Source: Cardiobacterium sp963553325
GTDB lineage: Bacteria > Pseudomonadota > Gammaproteobacteria > Cardiobacteriales > Cardiobacteriaceae
Length of the DNA: 11,989 nt
Reading direction: 5' to 3'
NCBI GenBank assembly: GCA_963553325.1
Contig: CAUVOF010000072.1
Coordinates: 1-11,989 of the forward strand
Shown one piece after another: positions 6,386-11,989 of the stretch. Both the position numbers and the translations under genes were made by a program. Position 1 is the stretch's first letter, and each line of letters begins with the position of its first letter. The notes under the pieces were generated by a model. It saw only the letters and a list, made by a program, of their open reading frames with translations, made no database searches and was not told the origin of the DNA.

Positions 6386-7606
6386 ATGCAAAAACAACCT
6401 TCCATCTTCGGCGGCGCTTGCATCATTGCCAGCGTCTGCGTTGGCGCCGGCATGCTCGCCTTGCCCATCAGCGGCGCGGGCGCGTGGAGCGGCTGGACGG
6501 TCGCCGTCATCATCATGACCATGTGCATGATGACCCTCGGCGGCTGGCTGCTGCTCGAAGCCTACAAACCCTACGAACTGCGCGCGTCCTTTAATACCGT
6601 AACCCGCGACCTGCTCGGCAACAGCATCAACATCATCAACAACCTCGCCGTCTATTTCGTTGGCGGCATCCTGCTCTACGCCTACATCACCACCATGGGC
6701 GACACCCTGCACAGCATGAGCGGCGAGCGCGTCAGCAGCGCACAGGCATCCATCCTCGCCTGCCTGGTTGGCGGCGCCTTCGTCTGGCATTCGACGCGCG
6801 CGGTGGACCGCATCTCGGTGCTGCTCATCGTCTTCATGGTGTGCAGCTTCCTCTTTAGCGTGTTTGGCTTGTTGGGCAACATCAAACTCGAACTCATCCT
6901 GGACAGCGCCCACCGCGCCAACAGCCACTACGCCCCCTACATCATGGTGCTGCTGCCCGCCGGACTGGTGTCCTTCGGCTACCACCACTCAGTAACCTCG
7001 ATGCGCGCCTACTACGGCGAAGAGCGCAAGGCGGCAAAAGCCATCCTCTACGGCACACTCATCGCCACTGCCATCTACCTCGTCTGGATAATCGCCATAT
7101 TCGGCAACCTGCCACGTCCCGATTTCGTGCCGGTCATCGCCGAAGACAGCGTACCGGCGCTGTTTGCCGCCCTCGGTAACGTCCTCGCCTCTGATGCCGT
7201 CAAACAAACCATCGCCGCCTTTACCCTTGCCGCCGTGGTGTCCTCCTTCATCGGCGTCGGCCTCGGCGTCTTCGATTACCTCGCCGACCTCTTCCACTTC
7301 GACAACAGCGCCGCCGGGCGGACAAAAAGCTGGCTCATCACCTTCCTGCCGCCGCTGCTGCTCTCACTCAAATGGCCGATGGGCTTCACCCTCGCCATTG
7401 GCTACGCCGGCGCGGTCGCGACCATCTGGACGTGCATCACCCCCGCCCTGCTCGTCTGGAAAAGCCGCCGCAACGGCGCGCACAGCGGCAGTTTCCGCGT
7501 CCCCGGCGGCAACCTTCTCATCGCCCTGCTGCTGCTGTACGGCGTCCTCACCGCGCTTTTCCATCTGCTCAACCTCTTTGGCAAACTGCCGGTTTACAGC
7601 GGCTAA
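6386..7606 (+). CDS. mtr: Tryptophan/aromatic amino acid permease, HAAAP family (Mtr-like)
   Basis: A 406-residue inner-membrane proton symporter for aromatic amino acids with about eleven hydrophobic segments. It follows E. coli Mtr more closely than TyrP: the N-terminal VCVGAGMLALPISGAGAW (17-34), SFNTVTRDLLG (68-78), SHYAPYIMVLLPAGLVSFGYH, GNLPRPDF (240-247, Mtr has GNIPRPEF), GLGVFDYLADLFHFDNSAAGR (292-312) and the closing LPVYSG (Mtr ends LLPVYQ). The start at 6386 was chosen over an earlier in-frame one inside the yeiH-like gene because AAAAAGGAAA lies just upstream and the N-terminus then matches the family. Tryptophan as substrate is inferred from the Mtr resemblance. TnaB-type is the alternative. 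Confidence 0.85.
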   Translation: MQKQPSIFGGACIIASVCVGAGMLALPISGAGAWSGWTVAVIIMTMCMMTLGGWLLLEAYKPYELRASFNTVTRDLLGNSINIINNLAVYFVGGILLYAYITTMGDTLHSMSGERVSSAQASILACLVGGAFVWHSTRAVDRISVLLIVFMVCSFLFSVFGLLGNIKLELILDSAHRANSHYAPYIMVLLPAGLVSFGYHHSVTSMRAYYGEERKAAKAILYGTLIATAIYLVWIIAIFGNLPRPDFVPVIAEDSVPALFAALGNVLASDAVKQTIAAFTLAAVVSSFIGVGLGVFDYLADLFHFDNSAAGRTKSWLITFLPPLLLSLKWPMGFTLAIGYAGAVATIWTCITPALLVWKSRRNGAHSGSFRVPGGNLLIALLLLYGVLTALFHLLNLFGKLPVYSG

Positions 7607-7610
7607 CCCT

Positions 7611-7636
7611 AAAAAGGCGGCAACAGCCGCCTTTAA
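7611..7636 (+). terminator. Terminator-like hairpin after the permease gene
   Basis: AAAGGCGGC (7613-7621) pairs perfectly with GCCGCCTTT (7626-7634) around an AACA loop, beginning six bases past the stop codon. The T tract after the stem is short, so termination may be partial. It separates this unit from parC. Confidence 0.65.
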
Positions 7637-7705
7637 CATCGCCTCGCTGGATTTTCCGCACAAAAAGCCGTAAAAAGCGCGGCCACATTCATCACCACAG
7701 ACACC

Positions 7706-9967
7706 ATGAACATCGCCCTCACCGAAGAACAACAACCCCTCGCCGGCTTCGTCGAAAAAGCCTACCTCGACTACTCAATGTACGTCATCCTCGACCGCGC
7801 CCTGCCGCACATCGGCGACGGCCTCAAACCCGTGCAGCGTCGCATCATCTACGCGATGAGCGAACTCGGCCTCTCGCACCAATCCAAGCACAAAAAATCA
7901 GCGCGCACCGTCGGCGACGTCATCGGCAAATACCACCCGCACGGCGACAGCGCCTGCTACGAAGCGATGGTGCTGATGGCGCAAGACTTCGCCTACCGCT
8001 ATCCGCTGGTGGACGGGCAGGGCAACTGGGGCAGTGCCGACGACCCCAAATCCTTCGCCGCCATGCGCTACACCGAAAGCCGCCTGACCGGCTACGCCAA
8101 AACCCTGCTTGCCGAACTCGAACAGGGCACCGTCGCCTGGGTCGCCAACTTCGACGGCACCCTGCAAGAACCCGCGCGTCTGCCTGCCCGCCTGCCGAAC
8201 ATCCTCCTGAACGGCGGCAGCGGCATCGCCGTCGGCATGGCGACCAACCTCCTGCCGCACAACCTGCGCGAAGTCGTCGCCGCCTGCCGCGCCCTCCTTG
8301 CCGACCCGCTGCTCACCGACGACGAAATCATGCAGCACATCCCCGCGCCGGATTTCCCGACCGGTGGCGAACTCGTCTCCCCGCGTGAAGAAATCGCCGC
8401 CCTCTACCGCACCGGGCGCGGCGCCGTCCGCCTGCGCGCCACCTGGCATCTCGAAGACGGCAACATCGTCATCGACCAACTGCCCTACCAAGTCTCCGGC
8501 AGCAAAATCCAGGAACAAATCGCGAAACAAATGCAGGCGAAAAAACTCGCCTGGCTGGACGACCTGCGTGACGAATCCGACCACGAAAACCCCGTGCGCC
8601 TCGTCCTCATCCCGCGCTCGAACCGCGTCGATAACGAACGCCTCATGCAGCACCTCTTTGCCACCACCGATCTCGAAAAACGCTACAGCGCGCAAATGAA
8701 CATGATCGGCCTCGATGGTCGCCCGCAAGTCAAAAACCTGCGACAAATCCTCAGCGAATGGCTGAACTACCGTGAAGACACCGTGCGCCGTCGCCTGAAC
8801 CACCGCCTCATCGCCGTCAACGACCGCCTGCACATCCTCGCAGGCCTGCTCATCGCCTACCTCAACCTCGACGAAATCATCCGCATCATCCGCACAGAAG
8901 ACGAACCGCGCCCCGTCCTCATGGCGACCTTCGCCCTCAGCGAGGCACAAGCCGAAGCCATCCTGAACACCCGCCTGCGCCACCTCGCCCGTCTCGAAGA
9001 AATCCAAATCCGCGCCGAACAAGAGGCGCTCGCCGCCGAACAACAACATCTGCACGAACTGCTGCAAAGCCGCGAACGCCTGCTGACCCTCATCGCCGAC
9101 GAACTCGCCGCCGACGCCGCAACCTACGGCGACGCGCGCCGCACCGTCATCATCGAGCGCGAAGCGGCCGTCGCCCTTGACGAGACCGAACTGACGCCGA
9201 GCGAAGCCGTCACCCTCATCCTCTCCAAAATGGGCTGGATCCGCGGTGGCAAAGGACACGCCATCGACGGCGCGGCGCTCGCCTACAAAAACGGCGACGC
9301 CTACCTCACCCAAATCAGCGGCCGCAGCAACCAACAAGCCTGCCTGCTCGCCGACAACGGCCGCAGCTACACCCTCGCCCTGCACGGCCTACCCTCGGCG
9401 CGCAGCTACGGCGAACCGCTCAGCAGCAGCATGACGATAGACGCGAGCGCGCACATCATCGCCGCCGTCATCATCGAACCCGCGCGCCGCTACCTCATCG
9501 CCGCCGACAACGGCTACGGCTTCATCATCCCCGGAGCCGAGCTCACCAGCAAAACCAAAAGCGGCAAAACCCTCATCAGCCCCGGCGGCACAAGCCGCGC
9601 CATCACCCTGCAAGCGCTGCCGGACGGCGAAGCGGATATCCTCGCCATTACCAACGAAGGCAGAATTGCCCTAATCCCCGCCGAAGAAATCCCCGAACTC
9701 GGCAAAGGCAAAGGCAGCCAAACCATCGCCATCGCCAAAAAAACCTACGACGAAAACGGCATCCGCCTCGCGCACATCGTTGCCGTGCCGCGCGGCCGCA
9801 CCATCAGCCTGCATAACGGCAAACAAAAACTCACCATCCGCGCCGCCGAGCGCGACCAATACCTGACCCCGCGTGGTCACAAAGGCAACTGGCTACCGAA
9901 AAACAGCCGCCGCATCGACCGCATCCACATCGCCGAACCCGCCCCCGAGCCTGAAACCAGCGCATGA
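7706..9967 (+). CDS. parC: DNA topoisomerase IV subunit A
   Basis: This is the DNA-breaking subunit of topoisomerase IV, which with ParE decatenates replicated chromosomes. It has 753 residues, against 752 in E. coli. The N-terminal breakage-reunion domain has GDGLKPVQRRIIYAMSELG (37-55), KYHPHGDSACYEAMV with the quinolone-region residues S82 and E86 (equivalent to S80 and E84 in E. coli, both wild type), and catalytic Y122 in AAMRYTESR. DDLRDESDHENPVRLV and NMIGLDGRPQVKNL follow. The C-terminal half is the DNA-wrapping beta-pinwheel domain (LILSKMGWIRGGKGH, ELGKGKGSQ). ParC is preferred over GyrA because of its length and signature matches. The last bases overlap an acyltransferase start by ATGA, and this 3' end is repeated at 11064. 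The ribosome binding site is weak. Confidence 0.96.
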   Translation: MNIALTEEQQPLAGFVEKAYLDYSMYVILDRALPHIGDGLKPVQRRIIYAMSELGLSHQSKHKKSARTVGDVIGKYHPHGDSACYEAMVLMAQDFAYRYPLVDGQGNWGSADDPKSFAAMRYTESRLTGYAKTLLAELEQGTVAWVANFDGTLQEPARLPARLPNILLNGGSGIAVGMATNLLPHNLREVVAACRALLADPLLTDDEIMQHIPAPDFPTGGELVSPREEIAALYRTGRGAVRLRATWHLEDGNIVIDQLPYQVSGSKIQEQIAKQMQAKKLAWLDDLRDESDHENPVRLVLIPRSNRVDNERLMQHLFATTDLEKRYSAQMNMIGLDGRPQVKNLRQILSEWLNYREDTVRRRLNHRLIAVNDRLHILAGLLIAYLNLDEIIRIIRTEDEPRPVLMATFALSEAQAEAILNTRLRHLARLEEIQIRAEQEALAAEQQHLHELLQSRERLLTLIADELAADAATYGDARRTVIIEREAAVALDETELTPSEAVTLILSKMGWIRGGKGHAIDGAALAYKNGDAYLTQISGRSNQQACLLADNGRSYTLALHGLPSARSYGEPLSSSMTIDASAHIIAAVIIEPARRYLIAADNGYGFIIPGAELTSKTKSGKTLISPGGTSRAITLQALPDGEADILAITNEGRIALIPAEEIPELGKGKGSQTIAIAKKTYDENGIRLAHIVAVPRGRTISLHNGKQKLTIRAAERDQYLTPRGHKGNWLPKNSRRIDRIHIAEPAPEPETSA

Positions 9968-10002
9968 AAACCCTGCCCCTGCCCAGCCTGGACGACACCT
10001 TC
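9867..10002 (+). repeat. Left copy of a ~135-bp direct repeat (parC 3' end plus acyltransferase 5' end)
   Basis: Bases 9867-10002 align with 11064-11196. They share a run of over 40 identical bases across GGTCACAAAGGCAACTGG and beyond, and again the segment around ATGAAAACCCTGCCCCTG. They differ by scattered substitutions and one 3-bp indel, which keeps the frame. The repeat covers the last ~33 codons of parC, the ATGA overlap and the first 13 codons of the acyltransferase gene. Together the copies flank the lipoprotein cassette. Confidence 0.92.
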
Positions 10003-10053
10003 GCCACGCACAATATGACGGGGCAACGTAACATCGCACGGCACTTTGCGTGA
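9964..10053 (+). pseudogene. Truncated 5' fragment of the choline/carnitine acyltransferase gene
   Basis: Starting in the ATGA overlap with parC, it reads MKTLPLPSLDDTFAT, matching the start of the intact gene at 11158 (MKTLPLPSLDDTFTT). It then diverges into unrelated residues and stops at 10051-10053 after 29 codons. It is the stump left where the lipoprotein cassette was joined. If translated, the peptide would be non-functional. Confidence 0.85.
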
Positions 10054-10086
10054 ATTGCCATCATGCAAAAAAACGCAAAATTGCCT

Positions 10087-10092
10087 CATAAT
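10087..10092 (+). promoter_or_regulatory. Possible -10 box for the lipoprotein gene
   Basis: CATAAT lies 54 bp before the lipoprotein start in a locally AT-richer stretch (10054-10092). At 17 bp upstream the hexamer TGCAAA is a poor -35. No Fur box was recognised. This is weak evidence. The gene most likely has its own promoter because it sits in a separate cassette. Confidence 0.25.
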
Positions 10093-10146
10093 GCCCCGGC
10101 AAGCATTCCTTGCCTTGCAGCAAACTTCCAACAACCGGAGAATTCC

Positions 10147-10944
10147 ATGAAGATACCAAAGGATCGCAAAACACTGGCGTTTGCGCTGCTTCCCCTGCTC
10201 CTTGCCGCCTGCGGCGGTAGTGGCGACAGTGCAGATACCTCACCCGCCGACCCAAACCGCGATTTAGGCAAACCCAAGCCTGACGCTGCCGCTCAAGCCG
10301 CTTTTGAAAAAAAGAAAGTCGGCAACAACATCATTGACCGCCCGCTTGACCACTCGGTCCTGATCATCAACGGCACCGTGGTACAAGAGTTATATCGCTA
10401 CGGAGAACGCCACGATTACCGCACCCTGCCTGCCGGATTTACCACCTTGCCCAGCCACTTGAGTTTTCCGGAAAATGGCAAAACCTTCGAACTAACGACA
10501 CGCAGCTACCAGGGATTCCACAGCGGCATACTCATTAGCTACATCAACCAGAACGGCAAACCGGCCGGTACCGCCATGTATGGCGTCGAATCCCGCATAA
10601 TAGAAAAACCCGGCCCTGGCAAGGCTGTTTACCAGGGCACGGCCTTTGACCGCACCGAGCAAGGTACCCTCACCTATACCCTTGATTTGGGAGCGTGGCA
10701 AGGCGAAGGCAAAATTGAAGGCCTTAGTCGCTACGGCACTATCACCCTGGATCCGGCAAAATTCAGGCTCCCCGATTGGAAAGCAGAAATTTACGGCAGC
10801 GCCAGCGCTAGCAAGGGACAGACGTTGCAATACGGGGCGGCCTTTTTTGGCCCGCAGTTTGAAGAAATAGCCGGGATAGTCAGCGACGCTGCAGGAAACG
10901 ATGCCATCGGCTTTCACGGTGCGCGTGGCGAAATTGTCCGATAA
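10147..10944 (+). CDS. Surface-type lipoprotein with TbpB/Slam-dependent-like C-terminal barrel domain
   Basis: A 265-residue predicted lipoprotein. It has a lysine/arginine-rich n-region, a hydrophobic core and lipobox LAAC with C22 as the lipidated residue, followed by GGSGDS and a charged linker typical of lipoproteins anchored outside. The C-terminal part from about 155 is rich in beta-strand patterns (VYQGTAFDR, GTLTYTLDL, GEGKIEGLSRYGTITLD). It ends with QYGAAFFGPQFEEIAGIV and a final GFHGARGE, reminiscent of the C-terminal eight-stranded barrel of TbpB, factor-H-binding protein and hemophilin-like proteins exported by Slam. The ligand (haem, transferrin, complement factor) cannot be read from sequence. 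The start at 10147 is set by GGAG six bases upstream and the signal peptide. Base composition is visibly less GC-rich than parC, and the gene sits alone inside a duplicated-flank cassette, which suggests acquisition. Confidence 0.8.
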   Translation: MKIPKDRKTLAFALLPLLLAACGGSGDSADTSPADPNRDLGKPKPDAAAQAAFEKKKVGNNIIDRPLDHSVLIINGTVVQELYRYGERHDYRTLPAGFTTLPSHLSFPENGKTFELTTRSYQGFHSGILISYINQNGKPAGTAMYGVESRIIEKPGPGKAVYQGTAFDRTEQGTLTYTLDLGAWQGEGKIEGLSRYGTITLDPAKFRLPDWKAEIYGSASASKGQTLQYGAAFFGPQFEEIAGIVSDAAGNDAIGFHGARGEIVR

Positions 10945-10962
10945 ACCTGCAAACATCTCCGC

Positions 10963-10988
10963 AAAAACGCCAGGCAACTGGCGTTTCT
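10963..10988 (+). terminator. Rho-independent terminator of the lipoprotein gene
   Basis: AAACGCCAG (10965-10973) pairs perfectly with CTGGCGTTT (10978-10986) around a GCAA tetraloop, 20 bp after the stop codon. The following T tract is only partial (TTTCTT). It insulates the lipoprotein gene from the acyltransferase gene. Confidence 0.7.
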
Positions 10989-11063
10989 TGCTACAGGCGC
11001 ATCACGCAAAGTGTGTAGAATTCGCCACCTTTCACGCGCAAACCCGCGCCTCTTTGGGACTCG

Positions 11064-11161
11064 CCCCGCGCGGTCACAAAGGCAACTGGCTACCGAAAAA
11101 CAGCCGCCGCATCGACCACATCGACATCGCCGCCGCCCCCGAAAACGAAAGCAGCCCATGA
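11064..11161 (+). pseudogene. Orphan parC 3' end (relic tail)
   Basis: In frame it encodes PRGHKGNWLPKNSRRIDHID followed by IAAAPENESSP and a stop. This repeats the ParC C-terminus (PRGHKGNWLPKNSRRIDRIH followed by IAEPAPEPETSA) with several substitutions and one codon fewer. Nothing parC-like precedes base 11064. An open frame extends back to 10901 but crosses the lipoprotein gene and its terminator, so it is unlikely to be a gene. It still overlaps the acyltransferase start by ATGA. Confidence 0.88.
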
Positions 11162-11196
11162 AAACCCTGCCCCTGCCCAGCCTCGACGACACCTTC
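11064..11196 (+). repeat. Right copy of the ~135-bp direct repeat
   Basis: Partner of 9867-10002. It is three bases shorter because of the one-codon indel in the parC tail. Recombination between the copies would delete about 1.2 kb, including the lipoprotein gene, and restore a direct parC-acyltransferase junction. Confidence 0.92.
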
Positions 11197-11989
11197 ACCA
11201 CCTACCTGCAATGGCTCAAACCGCTGGTGGACGAAAAAACCTACACCAACAGCGCCAAAGCCCTCGCCGACTTCCGCCATTTAGAAGCACCGAAACTGCA
11301 GCGCCTGCTCGAACAGCGCGCCGACCTCGCCGCGCCGGATTCCTGGCTGATTGACTACTGGCGCGGCATGCGCCTCGCCAACCGCGGCAGCCTGCCGCTT
11401 AATGGCAACCAAACCATGAAAATCGACTGGAAAGCGCCGCAGACCGGCCTCAAGCGTGTCGCCCACTTCACCCACGCCCTCGCCCGCGTTCACCATGCCT
11501 ACCAAAGCGGCGAACTCGACACCATCCTGAACGACCCCGACACCTGCCACAGCCAATGGGAAGTCTTGCGCGGCGCGGCACGGCGACCGTTGCCGGTAGA
11601 AGACGAATACACCTTCAACAGCCCGCACGAACCGGCACGGCACATCATCGTCCTCTACCGCGGCCGCGGCTGGGCGATGGACATCCACGACGACAAAGGC
11701 GGCATCGCCTCGCCCGCACAAATCGAAAACACCCTCTACCACCTCAGCCACACCGGCGTAGAAGCCCCCGACCTGCCCTTTGCCGCGCCGAGCGTCTTCC
11801 CCAACGAACAGGCACGCGAAATCCGCGCGCAACTCATCAGCCGTGGCGAAAACGCCGCCATCTGGCAAACCATCGAAAAAGCCCTGTTTGTCCTAAGCAT
11901 CGACGACTCGCACATCCTCGATGACGAAGACGCGCTGAACGACGCCGCCTTCTCCGACGGCAGCGCCTTCTGGGCATACAAACCGCTCA
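11158..11989 (+). CDS. Choline/carnitine O-acyltransferase family protein (5' part, runs off the window)
   Basis: The first 277 residues of a protein resembling the choline/carnitine acyltransferase family, which transfers acyl groups between CoA and carnitine or choline and usually has about 600 residues. Family-like features are MKTLPLPSLDDTFTTYLQWLKPL at the N-terminus, the DSWLIDYWRGMRLANRG region (about 61-77), FTHALARVHHAYQSGEL (104-120), HSQWEVLRGAARRPLP (132-147) and ARHIIVLYRGRGWAMDI (161-177). The catalytic histidine lies further on, outside the window. No signal peptide is seen, so it is probably cytoplasmic. The start is set by the ATGA overlap with the parC tail and by the same start being preserved in the left repeat. 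The native partner for translational coupling, full-length parC, is now 1.2 kb upstream. The acyl acceptor is unknown. Confidence 0.8.
   Translation, partial: MKTLPLPSLDDTFTTYLQWLKPLVDEKTYTNSAKALADFRHLEAPKLQRLLEQRADLAAPDSWLIDYWRGMRLANRGSLPLNGNQTMKIDWKAPQTGLKRVAHFTHALARVHHAYQSGELDTILNDPDTCHSQWEVLRGAARRPLPVEDEYTFNSPHEPARHIIVLYRGRGWAMDIHDDKGGIASPAQIENTLYHLSHTGVEAPDLPFAAPSVFPNEQAREIRAQLISRGENAAIWQTIEKALFVLSIDDSHILDDEDALNDAAFSDGSAFWAYKPL

Noticed and set aside
7956..7968. Possible quinolone-resistance substitutions in parC
   Set aside because: The positions equivalent to E. coli S80 and E84 are S82 and E86, both wild type.
7898..9385. Long open frame (495 codons) antisense to parC
   Set aside because: It is a shadow of GC-rich codon usage opposite a well-conserved gene, with low-complexity composition and no recognisable domain.
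10901..11161. 86-codon frame ending in the orphan parC tail, as an independent gene
   Set aside because: Its first half is the lipoprotein gene out of frame plus a terminator. Only the duplicated parC tail has meaning.

Overview
The window is GC-rich, densely coded bacterial DNA from a gammaproteobacterium. FecC, FecD, FecE, PepT, ParC and the Mtr-type permease all read like their E. coli counterparts. My tentative guess is Cardiobacterium or a relative (host-associated, iron-scavenging, with a Slam-type surface lipoprotein), but I cannot confirm this without a search.

Left part (1-3221): the end of an insertion-sequence-like element (two 23-bp tandem repeats) and a 15-C homopolymer with a terminator hairpin precede a tightly overlapping fecC-fecD-fecE operon for a ferric siderophore/ferric citrate ABC importer. 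The binding-protein gene (fecB) and receptor gene (fecA) are not present upstream in the window. FecC carries an extra segment of roughly 80-90 residues, and the last codons of fecE are antisense to a toxin-gene remnant.

Scar region (about 3160-3880): on the minus strand, reading away from a tRNA-Ser(UGA) gene, lie a terminator, a 107-bp MITE-like inverted-repeat element resembling neisserial Correia elements, short direct repeats, the start and middle of a P4-type integrase, and the C-terminal half of a HigB/RelE-type toxin. This looks like a collapsed genomic island at a tRNA gene whose deletion ran into the end of fecE.

Middle part (3893-7634): tRNA-Ser has a near-consensus promoter. pepT (tripeptidase T) lies upstream of it on the same strand. 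Divergent from pepT are a YeiH-family membrane protein gene and a tryptophan/aromatic amino acid permease gene closed by a hairpin.

Right part (7706-11989): complete parC with wild-type quinolone-region residues, then a lower-GC cassette with one gene for a surface-type lipoprotein having a TbpB/Slam-dependent-like C-terminal barrel domain. The cassette is flanked by direct repeats of about 135 bp. Each repeat contains the parC 3' end overlapping (ATGA) the 5' end of a choline/carnitine O-acyltransferase gene. The left repeat ends in a truncated acyltransferase start and the right one begins with an orphan parC tail. The simplest reading is that parC and the acyltransferase gene were once directly adjacent and the lipoprotein gene was placed between them by recombination. 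This is the most interesting structure in the window. The acyltransferase runs off the right edge.
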